A DNA stretch of 6,281 nucleotides from Nitrososphaerales archaeon TH526. GTDB taxonomy: Archaea > Thermoproteota > Nitrososphaeria > Nitrososphaerales > Nitrososphaeraceae. Of this stretch, positions 1-5,207 are shown one piece after another. The stretch covers positions 1 through 6,281 of the forward strand of contig JAATVR010000703.1 of assembly GCA_014523665.1 (NCBI GenBank), written 5' to 3'. Under the pieces are notes generated by a model. It saw only the letters and a program-made list of their open reading frames with translations, ran no database searches and was not told the DNA's origin. Numbering within the stretch: position 1 is the first letter of the stretch; each line of letters starts with the position of its first letter. A program made the translations under genes and the position numbers.

Positions 1-664
1 ACTTGGACTGACTGAATATCTTCACCACGTGAAGGAAGGAAATGATAGAAGCCTCATAATGAACGCACAACAAGAAGAAATACTGTTAGATATTATACTT
101 AGAAACTCAAAAAGTCTAATTCAGCTTACAGAAGAGATTTTGGATGTCACAAAGATTGAAAGTGGATCTCTTATTTTAAAGAAAGAAAAATTTGACCTCA
201 GCGAGATGATCATGGAAATCTTGGATGAGTACCGTCAAAGTATCAAGAAACGCAATAGAAGCAATATAGCTTTACGTTATGAATGTCAAGGAAATGGTGG
301 TACTACGATTATAGAAGCGGATAGAAGCAGGGTGTGTCAGGCTGTTAATAACTTACTAAGTAATGCTTTCAAGTTCACAGATAAGGGTAGTATTGAAGTT
401 ACTATTAAACGAACGGGTAATGGCAAGGATATTGTTGTTAAAATAAAAGATACTGGAATTGGGATACATCCAGACATTTTGCCGAAACTTTTTACAAAGT
501 TCGCTACTAAATCAGACGCAGGAGGTACTGGTTTGGGGTTATTTATTTCCAAGAGTATAATTGAAAAACACGGTGGCAGTATATGGGCCGAGAATAGCAT
601 CTATGAGGGAGATACAGGAGCGACATTCACATTTATTCTGCCTATTGATATGAATAAGAGATAA
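1..664 (+). CDS. Sensor histidine kinase, C-terminal part (cut by window edge)
   Basis: This is the 3' end of a two-component sensor kinase, which autophosphorylates a histidine with ATP and passes the phosphate to a response regulator. The frame is open from base 2 without a stop, so the gene starts outside the window; the GTG at 29 is internal. The first visible residues (LGLTEYL) look like the part of a HisKA helix just after the phospho-accepting His, so the H-box should lie only a few codons upstream. The second HisKA helix (EEILDVTKIESG) follows, then a complete HATPase_c domain: N-box NNLLSNAFKFT at 347-379, G1 box DTGIGI at 449-466, an F-box around LFTKF, G2 box GGTGLGL at 521-541, and a terminal GATFTF strand. 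No receiver domain or membrane segment follows; any sensory (PAS or membrane) part would be upstream. It converges on the response regulator with a gap of 57 bases. Family call is firm; the signal is unknown. Confidence 0.93.
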   Translation, partial: LGLTEYLHHVKEGNDRSLIMNAQQEEILLDIILRNSKSLIQLTEEILDVTKIESGSLILKKEKFDLSEMIMEILDEYRQSIKKRNRSNIALRYECQGNGGTTIIEADRSRVCQAVNNLLSNAFKFTDKGSIEVTIKRTGNGKDIVVKIKDTGIGIHPDILPKLFTKFATKSDAGGTGLGLFISKSIIEKHGGSIWAENSIYEGDTGATFTFILPIDMNKR

Positions 665-721
665 ACATGGTTTTAATCGAATAAACAGTCAGTAATGTTA
701 ACATAGGACCTTAGCTTCCAT

Positions 722-1207
722 TTATTCTAATTCAGCTCTAATGCGTTTTATCAGTTGTTCTGTTGTAATTGGCTTCTTGATGAAACAGCCTATACTTTTG
801 AGTGGATGCGCTTCTCTTGCTGCATCCATATTTATTTCTCCTGCAGTCATAAAACAAACCCTGACATTGAGGTCTTTCTGTAATAATTTCTGCGCTAATT
901 GAAATCCGTCCATCAGAGGCATGTTTACATCAATTAGTAATAGATCGTAGAAATTAGGTTTAAATTCTAATAGGGCGGTTACCGGATTGTCAAAACCGTG
1001 GACTTGCATCGTCGGATCACTTTCTAGTCCAATCTGTAAGGTAAGCATTATATCGGAGTTATCGTCAACCACTAAAATCCTCTTGTGCTGTTGGGGATCA
1101 TTGAATAATAGTGATGAAGATGATTTTACTTGGTCTGGCTTTGACTTTTCAGTACGAACTGTCCCAATCTTGGGCTCTAGATTATCATCGGAATCTTTTT
1201 TATTCAT
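722..1207 (-). CDS. Single-domain response regulator (REC) with N-terminal extension
   Basis: This 161-aa protein is a cytoplasmic phospho-receiver of a two-component system. Residues 1-41 form a charged, Ser/Lys-rich, probably disordered extension. Residues 42-161 form a complete REC domain: the acidic pair D48-D49 in RILVVDD, phospho-acceptor D93 in LLLIDVNMP, switch Thr T121 in CFMTAGE, and conserved K145 followed by cis-Pro P146 in FIKKP. No DNA-binding or enzymatic output domain follows, so output probably runs by protein contact or phosphotransfer, as in many thaumarchaeal stand-alone receivers. The ATG at 1207 is favoured because a TATA-like box lies about 20 bases upstream, which would give a leaderless mRNA. 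It converges on the histidine kinase; partnership is possible but not shown. The open + strand frame at 987-1217 is its shadow. Confidence 0.92.
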   Translation of the reverse strand: MNKKDSDDNLEPKIGTVRTEKSKPDQVKSSSSLLFNDPQQHKRILVVDDNSDIMLTLQIGLESDPTMQVHGFDNPVTALLEFKPNFYDLLLIDVNMPLMDGFQLAQKLLQKDLNVRVCFMTAGEINMDAAREAHPLKSIGCFIKKPITTEQLIKRIRAELE

Positions 1208-1224
1208 GTCGTCCTAGCGTTCAC

Positions 1225-1234
1225 TATTTATATT
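1225..1234 (-). promoter_or_regulatory. TATA-like box of the response regulator gene
   Basis: On the - strand the sequence AATATAAATA is centred about 22 bases before the ATG at 1207. Archaeal TATA boxes are centred about 25-27 bases before the transcription start, so the transcript would begin at or within a few bases of the start codon (leaderless). No Shine-Dalgarno is visible before the ATG, which agrees with this. Confidence 0.6.
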
Positions 1235-1412
1235 CAAAGTGTAACAGGCAAGAAATAAAAATTTTATGATGTGATATTTTCAGTTGGTGAAATTAGAGGA
1301 AGAAGTTTCTTTGCTTGAACTAAGACATCATTCCAAAATCCCGAAGCTTATCTTAAATTTTATCGATTAATCTGACTGTCTGCACCGGATCTCCTGGTAC
1401 TAGTGAAATATC

Positions 1413-1438
1413 AATAAAGAAAAGAAAAGAAAATAAGA
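1413..1438 (-). terminator. T-rich tract behind the 55-aa gene
   Basis: Directly after the TAA of the small gene, the - strand reads as an almost pure pyrimidine stretch with four T-runs (TTTT, TTTT, TTTT, TTT separated by C or A). Archaeal RNA polymerase terminates at such U-tracts without needing a hairpin, so this is a good terminator candidate. Confidence 0.5.
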
Positions 1439-1606
1439 TTAGGCCAGCACTTTATTCGCTAAAGCGACTTCTTCCTTGGATAACGTTATATTTTCCCAAC
1501 CATGGACATGTTGTCTATCTTCTTCTTTCATGCTTGCTGCTATTAGATCCATAAAGGATTCACCTTCCAGCACCTTGGAACACCACAAGCATCTCCACTT
1601 ACCCAT
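1439..1606 (-). CDS. Small CxxC protein, 55 aa, function unknown
   Basis: An ATG frame of 55 codons begins MGKWRCLWCSKVLEGE and ends EEVALANKVLA before TAA. It has C6-x2-C9 flanked by tryptophans and an HVHGWEN segment with H33 and H35, so a Cys2His2-like zinc site is possible. The rest looks like short acidic helices, a soluble composition. Support for it being real: a TATA-like box about 35 bases upstream giving a short leader, a T-rich tract right behind the stop, and protein-like composition. Thaumarchaeal genomes hold many such tiny CxxC proteins, usually unannotated or hypothetical. I cannot name a family. The longer + strand frame over the same bases (1476-1763) has no such support. 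Confidence 0.62.
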   Translation of the reverse strand: MGKWRCLWCSKVLEGESFMDLIAASMKEEDRQHVHGWENITLSKEEVALANKVLA

Positions 1607-1637
1607 GTTTCTTTCTAATACCTTAGGACTATCATAC

Positions 1638-1645
1638 TATATTAA
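1638..1645 (-). promoter_or_regulatory. TATA-like box of the 55-aa gene
   Basis: TTAATATA on the - strand is centred about 35 bases upstream of the ATG at 1606. It predicts a transcription start near 1616 and a leader of roughly 10 bases without a clear Shine-Dalgarno. Confidence 0.45.
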
Positions 1646-1818
1646 CTTGTACGTAAAACATAATAATACAGACAAGCGGATAAAATCTGGAACAAACCTA
1701 GCTCAGGATGAACCGCCCTACTTAATGGTTGAAGTCATCATAACCTTATATCATACCATGTAAAAAAGTGCAAAGGAAGCAGTAGATCCGGAATAAAGCT
1801 GATTAACAAAGATCCTGG

Positions 1819-1861
1819 CCTACCACTTCCTACAGGTAGGGTAGGGTTGTATTTTCCCTAC
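1819..1861. repeat. CCTAC/GTAGG cluster with competing hairpins
   Basis: Within 43 bases there are CCTAC at 1819-1823 and 1829-1833, GTAGG at 1836-1840 and 1841-1845, and CCCTAC at 1856-1861. CCTAC(1829) can pair with GTAGG(1836) over a 2-base gap, and GTAGGG(1841-1846) can pair with CCCTAC(1856-1861) around a 9-base loop. Other pairings compete with these. The stems are short (5-6 bp), so a regulatory role is only a possibility. Confidence 0.35.
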
Positions 1862-1989
1862 ACCACCATGACATGCATTTCACATGTTTAACCCTTTGTA
1901 ACACAGATATTACATTGTGATAATGAGGGAAGGACTGTCAGCTAAGGCTTTTGAAACAACTTTTATCGTGATTTAACTGAAATAATGAC

Positions 1990-2027
1990 TAAGAGAATAG
2001 ACGACCAGAGGTTCGCCTATTCTCTTA
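1990..2027. repeat. Perfect 11-bp inverted repeat (hairpin), ncRNA candidate
   Basis: TAAGAGAATAG at 1990-2000 is followed by its exact reverse complement CTATTCTCTTA at 2017-2027. The 16-base loop can extend the helix after one mismatch (CGA at 2002-2004 with TCG at 2013-2015, then CC with GG past a bulged T). Such a long stem in intergenic DNA suggests an RNA structure or a protein-binding palindrome. No T-tract follows on the + strand, so a plain terminator is not the obvious reading. Confidence 0.55.
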
Positions 2028-2123
2028 TAGGTTAACTCATCTCAATACATAGGATAGAGGATAAAAGAGATTTGGAACATACTTCCTAGCCTTTAATCAA
2101 CTGCTAGCCTGCATAAAGTGAAC

Positions 2124-2140
2124 CATAAAACAAAAAAAAT
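2124..2140 (-). terminator. T-tract behind the 77-aa gene
   Basis: On the - strand, about 25 bases past the TAA at 2164, there is a run of eight T (2132-2139), then G and four more T. This is typical of archaeal U-tract termination and gives the small gene upstream a clean 3' end. Confidence 0.55.
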
Positions 2141-2163
2141 GGAGCTAACAAGGCCAAGACCCC

Positions 2164-2397
2164 TTACCGATTTTGGTTTTGGACCTGATGTATGAGCGAA
2201 GAAATCGCATACTTATAACTATCCCAATATTCATTCCACTCTTCTCCACAATAGTTACACTTAGATATGCGATAAGACAGGCTGTCACCCACGTGATACA
2301 GCGGAATAATTGTAATGTTATCTGGTATACATAAACACTGTTGACCATTTCTGGTAGTAGTATGCTCACTTCGTTTATTTTGTATAAGCTTACTCAC
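2164..2397 (-). CDS. Small zinc-ribbon-like protein, 77 aa, function unknown
   Basis: A GTG-started frame of 77 codons ends in TAA. The protein has C21-x-C23 near the N-terminus and C47-x2-C50 in SKCNYCGEEW, which together look like a zinc ribbon with the two knuckles about 23 residues apart. A soluble stretch rich in aromatic residues (WNEYWDSYKY) follows. The GTG at 2397 is chosen because a TATA-like box sits about 20 bases upstream, which would make it leaderless, and because a T8 tract lies just behind the stop. An overlapping ATG frame (2145-2369) encodes a hydrophobic sequence with no such pattern and is taken as a shadow. I do not recognise the family; zinc binding is inferred from the cysteines only. 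One knuckle has one residue between the cysteines rather than two, which leaves some doubt. Confidence 0.55.
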   Translation of the reverse strand: MSKLIQNKRSEHTTTRNGQQCLCIPDNITIIPLYHVGDSLSYRISKCNYCGEEWNEYWDSYKYAISSLIHQVQNQNR

Positions 2398-2412
2398 GTG
2401 CCGTATACCAGC

Positions 2413-2423
2413 TCTATATATGT
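2413..2423 (-). promoter_or_regulatory. TATA-like box of the 77-aa gene
   Basis: The - strand reads ACATATATAGA, centred about 21 bases before the GTG at 2397. A transcription start about 25 bases downstream would fall at or very near the start codon. This is the main support for the GTG start. Confidence 0.5.
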
Positions 2424-2645
2424 AAGGCAGAACTTAACCTTTTCCAGCTATAGTCTGTAAATGACTACTGACCCCAATGGTTTTGATTGTCTCAGAACGG
2501 TTTTACACGGGTTTGCGACCAATTTTAGATAAACACTAGGGACTCCATAGACATTCACTAATGACAAGAAGCAATCTATGCGGGATACGATTATGAAAAT
2601 TTGAAGAAACCGAACGCTGGGAAATCTACTTATCTTAAGACTTCG

Positions 2646-2653
2646 TTTAATTA
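2646..2653 (+). promoter_or_regulatory. TATA-like box before the decayed gene
   Basis: TTTAATTA is centred about 28 bases before the ATG at 2678, the spacing expected for a leaderless archaeal transcript. It suggests the broken gene downstream once had, or still has, a promoter. AT-rich octamers are common here, so this is weak alone. Confidence 0.35.
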
Positions 2654-2677
2654 CTAATTATGAGCCTTATCACTACA

Positions 2678-3027
2678 ATGGCCATATATTCAAACTATGA
2701 AATAAAAAATACAAAAGCAGAAAATACAAAACAAGATATAAATTGATTTCCCACTCAATAATACTTTCTATCTGGAAGATCCGATTCTGGTCGACTATTC
2801 GACTTCGACCGGACTAAAACCAATAGGTATCAGAACAACAGATATCGCCACGGAAGATTTTGAAGTAACGTTCTCGAGTTTTGGAGTAATAAACTACGAT
2901 AATAAAACTATTAAACACACTAGTAGCTCTTCAGGAATCTATACTACAAAAGCCTGATGGGACTCTATATCAAAAAGGGATAATTGAAATAAGAACAGAA
3001 TGTGGGAATGTCCAGCCACCATTTTAA
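2678..3027 (+). pseudogene. Decayed gene for a small protein with a PDGTLY motif
   Basis: Three frames join into one protein-like sequence. From ATG 2678 a frame of 22 codons ends at TGA 2744. The frame at 2742-2957 (no start codon, opening right after a TAA) encodes 71 residues of protein-like sequence (LEDPILVDYSTSTGLKP, then EDFEVTFSSFGVINYDNK) and ends SSGIYTTKA. One base over, the frame at 2950-3027 encodes KPDGTLYQKG and continues to a TAA. The join GIYTT/KPDGTLYQKG resembles a thaumarchaeal family I recall with a GTY...RPDGTLYGEGQG motif, in which a further strand-rich half should follow. Here the continuation needs at least one more frame change (a frame around 3003-3030 reads ECPATIL), and fragments may run on to about 3201. 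Several frameshifts argue for decay rather than one sequencing error. The family link is from memory. Confidence 0.45.
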
Positions 3028-3345
3028 CTCCTCCTACCTCTTGCACTGCTGTCGTCACTGGTTCCGCATGGTCGCATCGCCGTAGAAGCAACGACGATTA
3101 CTGTACGCAATTTTTACACAGATAGGGGTACAAGGCTAGTATGGTTCCATCCTTCAGCTTTGGTCCCTAGTTCATTTGGGGTACCCATATCCTCTGTTTA
3201 ATAAGTGCCAGCTTATCGCGCCAATACCATATGACAAAGACCACATGAAAATGATGATGCAAATGCTTGTCATGTGTTTCCAAGAACATCCTATGAATAC
3301 ATTATGATTTCTTATCATTTAGTTTAACCATGCAATATTGGTTTC

Positions 3346-3363
3346 ATATAGATAATATAGATA
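3346..3363 (+). repeat. Tandem 9-base repeat ATATAGATA x2, possible operator
   Basis: Two perfect head-to-tail copies of ATATAGATA occupy 3346-3354 and 3355-3363, about 70 bases upstream of the operon TATA box. A nearly identical tandem pair (ATATAGATC x2) lies upstream of the secreted-protein gene at 5863-5880 on the other strand. A shared regulator site is inferred; chance is not excluded in AT-rich DNA. Confidence 0.4.
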
Positions 3364-3418
3364 TTCGCTAACTCTGTTACCAATCTAACACCATTACCCT
3401 TTACCTGAAATCAAGCAA

Positions 3419-3430
3419 TTTATATATAAA
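3419..3430 (+). promoter_or_regulatory. TATA box of the kinase operon
   Basis: TTTATATATAAA is centred about 24 bases before the ATG at 3448 and is a near-ideal archaeal TATA box. It places the transcription start at the start codon, so the first kinase is read from a leaderless mRNA; no Shine-Dalgarno precedes it. Confidence 0.75.
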
Positions 3431-3447
3431 GAAATGAGCTAACAATT

Positions 3448-4218
3448 ATGGATAGGCCCAATTTACAACCAAGAAAGGAGTTTCCAGTTAAGACTTTACA
3501 TTATGGCAATGAAGCTCGTAACAAGGAGGGCCTTAAAGGAAGGCTAATCATTGTCGAGGGAATAGATGGATCTGGAAAATCAACTCAAATTCATCTCCTA
3601 GAACAATGGCTACGATCTAGGAATATAGCTGTATTTCTTACGGAGTGGAATTCTTCCGATATGGTCAAACAGATTACCTCTAAAGGGAAAAAGAAGGGAA
3701 AGCTTACCCCAACAACCTTCAGCCTATTGCATGCAACGGACTTCGCGGATAGATATGAGAGAAAGATTCTTCCACTTCTTAGAGCGGGTTATATCGTCCT
3801 GGCCGATCGATATGTCTATACTGCATTTGCTAGGGATATAGTACGAGGATGTAGTAGAAATTGGGTCTACAAAGTCTATAGCTACGCCTTGAGACCAGAT
3901 CTCACATTCTATTTTAAAGTCCCTATTGATGTTGCAATTGAAAGAATTCTCGTGGGACGACCAAAACTGAAATACTATGAAGCAGGGATGGATTTGAATC
4001 TCAGTAACGACCCGTATGAAAGTTATCGGATTTTTCAACAGAGGATAATTGATGAATACGACGTTATGGCCGAAGAGGAAGAGTTCGCTGTTATCAATGG
4101 AACATCTGCCATCGAGGAACAACAAGCACAAGTACGTGATCTAGTTAAAGGCATCATTCCGAAAAACCAACGCAAGCTCCTTGAATCAGAACCTATCAGC
4201 GTAGGAGTGCCGGCATGA
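3448..4218 (+). CDS. Thymidylate-kinase-like P-loop kinase, intact Walker A
   Basis: This 256-aa cytoplasmic protein belongs to the thymidylate-kinase-like P-loop family, which transfers ATP phosphate to nucleoside monophosphates or related substrates. After a 32-residue extension comes strand LIIVEG and an intact Walker A GIDGSGKST (residues 38-46; K44). The DRY motif (D120-R121-Y122) sits in LRAGYIVLADRY, followed by YTAFARD. The strand DLTFYFKVP precedes a lid-like segment GRPKLKYYEAGMDL (170-183). It is longer than ordinary dTMP kinases (about 205-215 aa). The usual TREPGG loop after strand 2 is absent (TEWNSS instead), and the substrate-binding AADRxxH motif reads ATDFADR, so the substrate is probably not plain dTMP. 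The start is fixed by the TATA box. Its stop overlaps the start of the paralogue downstream, so the two are probably made together. Fold is firm; substrate is unknown. Confidence 0.9.
   Translation: MDRPNLQPRKEFPVKTLHYGNEARNKEGLKGRLIIVEGIDGSGKSTQIHLLEQWLRSRNIAVFLTEWNSSDMVKQITSKGKKKGKLTPTTFSLLHATDFADRYERKILPLLRAGYIVLADRYVYTAFARDIVRGCSRNWVYKVYSYALRPDLTFYFKVPIDVAIERILVGRPKLKYYEAGMDLNLSNDPYESYRIFQQRIIDEYDVMAEEEEFAVINGTSAIEEQQAQVRDLVKGIIPKNQRKLLESEPISVGVPA
4203..4207 (+). promoter_or_regulatory. Shine-Dalgarno site of the second kinase
   Basis: AGGAG ends 7 bases before the ATG at 4215, the expected spacing, and lies inside the last codons of the first kinase. With the ATGA overlap it supports re-initiation at 4215 rather than at the later in-frame ATGs (codons 29 and 39), and so supports the long basic N-terminus. 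Confidence 0.7.
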
Positions 4219-5051
4219 TAAGCAGGACACGAGTACAAAAGGGAACTTCAAGGACTACAAGCTCGCGAAGACGAAGGACTCAACCAGCCAACGAAGAAAT
4301 GGATGACACACATGGTTTGCGAATTAGTATGAAAGAAACTCATAGGTCGCGATCACCGTTGTATTACGGGGATGGCATTAGGTACCTTCAAAACGATACT
4401 CATCTAACTGGAAAGCTTATTGTCATAGAAGGACCTGATGCTTCAGGGAGGACGAGTCAAATTTCTGTAATACAACTAAGATTAGAAGCTGATGGACATG
4501 CTGTTGCTACCACTGGATTACGGAGATCTGAATTGATTGGTGAAGGAATATTGGAAGCGAAAAGGAATTTCGTACTGGGAAGAAGAACGCTCAGCCTATT
4601 TTATGCTGCAGACTTTGCGGACCAACTTGAGAATAAGATTATACCTGCTTTGAGAGCAGGATACATCGTACTTGCCGATAGATATATTTTTACTTTGATG
4701 GCTAGAGATGCGGTAAGAAGGATAAGCAGGACATGGTCCCACGCATTGTATGGATTTGCGTTAAAACCTGATCTCGTCTTCTATCTAGATGTAGATCCTA
4801 ATGAATTGATTCATAGAGTCTTTCAAAAAAACCTCTCCCTCGACTACTACGAATCAGGCGCTGATGTTGGACTCTCTGAGGATATGTTCGAGTCCTTTAT
4901 TATGTATCAAAATATGTTGGCAAAGGAATTCCAACGAATGCAAAAGCGATATGGATTGATTCCTATCAACGGAAATCGTACAATTGAAGAAATTAACGCA
5001 GACCTTCTAAAACGCATTGGCGATTTTCTTTATACAACTACCGCGAAATAA
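4215..5051 (+). CDS. Thymidylate-kinase-like paralogue with Arg in Walker A
   Basis: This 278-aa protein is a paralogue of the kinase just upstream; the 12 residues LRAGYIVLADRY are identical in both (146-157 here). Its Walker A reads GPDASGRTS (73-81): R79 stands where the catalytic lysine should be (codon AGG at 4449-4451). D155-R156-Y157, FTLMARD and strand DLVFYLDV are kept, and the lid reads KNLSLDYYESGADVGL. Residues 1-48 are a basic, Ser/Arg-rich, likely disordered tail, unlike the first kinase, followed by LYYGD, which matches LHYGN of the first. The dTMP site motifs are absent (AADFADQ, no TREPGG). The overlap of start and stop (ATGA) suggests translational coupling and a heteromeric complex. 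It may be a pseudokinase subunit or an enzyme that tolerates Arg; other P-loop changes with retained activity exist, so loss of catalysis is inference. The coherent frame argues that it is functional. Confidence 0.88.
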   Translation: MISRTRVQKGTSRTTSSRRRRTQPANEEMDDTHGLRISMKETHRSRSPLYYGDGIRYLQNDTHLTGKLIVIEGPDASGRTSQISVIQLRLEADGHAVATTGLRRSELIGEGILEAKRNFVLGRRTLSLFYAADFADQLENKIIPALRAGYIVLADRYIFTLMARDAVRRISRTWSHALYGFALKPDLVFYLDVDPNELIHRVFQKNLSLDYYESGADVGLSEDMFESFIMYQNMLAKEFQRMQKRYGLIPINGNRTIEEINADLLKRIGDFLYTTTAK

Positions 5052-5060
5052 GGATCAAAT

Positions 5061-5072
5061 ATTCATATGAAT
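5061..5072. repeat. 12-base palindrome between convergent genes
   Basis: ATTCATATGAAT is a perfect palindrome 9 bases after the stop of the second kinase, in the short gap before the convergent secreted-protein gene. It could be a symmetric protein site or small hairpin; at this AT content it may be chance. No strong T-tract is visible for either gene here. Confidence 0.3.
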
Positions 5073-5097
5073 CAATTTGGTCAATTTCTGGTATGAT

Positions 5098-5207
5098 CTA
5101 TTTGCTGCTCCCAGTTATGTTCAAGGAATAAGAAACATCGGACAAGGTTCCATTTAAATTCCCAGTAAATGAAATTTTGTGAATCCCAGGTGAAAACACG
5201 CTAGGTT
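5098..5207 (-). pseudogene. Out-of-frame C-terminus of the secreted protein (-1 frame)
   Basis: Directly beyond the TGA at 5208, the -1 frame reads LKPSVFSPGIHKISFTG, then NLNGTLSDVSYSLNITGSSK, and ends at TAG (5098-5100). Joined to the preceding GFF, it gives a segment resembling the C-terminal motif I recall for this family (DGYWL...LSPGEHTIHF) without gaps. The join lies on a run of seven T (5210-5216); one extra T, or slipping back one base, gives GGG-TTT-TTT-TTG. The whole protein would then be about 240 aa. It may be a true frameshift mutation, programmed or polymerase slippage, or a homopolymer sequencing error. Confidence 0.65.

Larger units (their letters stand above)
1607..2123. other. 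Non-coding stretch with repeats and a hairpin
   Basis: I see no convincing gene here on either strand; possible ATG frames are under about 20 codons or are shadows. It holds the TATA-like box of the 55-aa gene at its left end, a CCTAC/GTAGG repeat cluster around 1819-1861, and a long perfect hairpin at 1990-2027. The two structured elements make it a candidate location for a small RNA. Confidence 0.5.
3028..3447. other. Gene-free stretch before the kinase operon
   Basis: No convincing gene. The left part up to about 3201 may be the last remnant of the decayed gene: an open frame without a good start reads RNFYTDRGTRLVW and ends at TAA 3199-3201. Around 3242-3276 lies a 7-bp inverted repeat CACATGA/TCATGTG with a 21-base spacer. 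At 3346-3363 there is a perfect tandem 9-base repeat. The operon promoter is at the right end. Confidence 0.45.

Noticed and set aside
337..600. Open - strand frame inside the histidine kinase
   Set aside because: It is opposite the conserved HATPase motifs and has no family-like pattern; a shadow.
1..1207. Histidine kinase and response regulator as one two-component operon
   Set aside because: They converge on opposite strands, so they are not co-transcribed; a functional link is only possible.
987..1217. Open + strand frame over the response regulator start
   Set aside because: The - strand REC domain is complete with all key residues; this is its antisense.
1476..1763. 95-codon + strand frame
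   Set aside because: No domain pattern or promoter; it is antisense to the better supported 55-aa CxxC gene.
1990..2027. tRNA or tRNA fragment (GGTTCGC in the loop)
   Set aside because: No acceptor stem, anticodon arm or T-arm with correct spacing.
2145..2369. 74-codon - strand ATG frame
   Set aside because: It overlaps the 77-aa frame, and its hydrophobic mix looks like an out-of-frame reading. The T-tract and GTG/TATA spacing fit the 77-aa frame better, though I cannot fully exclude it.
3724..4131. 135-codon - strand frame
   Set aside because: Antisense to the conserved core of the first kinase.
4035..4238. 67-codon - strand frame
   Set aside because: Antisense to the end of the first kinase and the operon junction; no motif.
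3448..5051. Calling the two kinases tmk
   Set aside because: The fold fits, but the TREPGG loop and the dTMP-contacting Arg are missing and one Walker A is altered; a gene symbol would over-claim.
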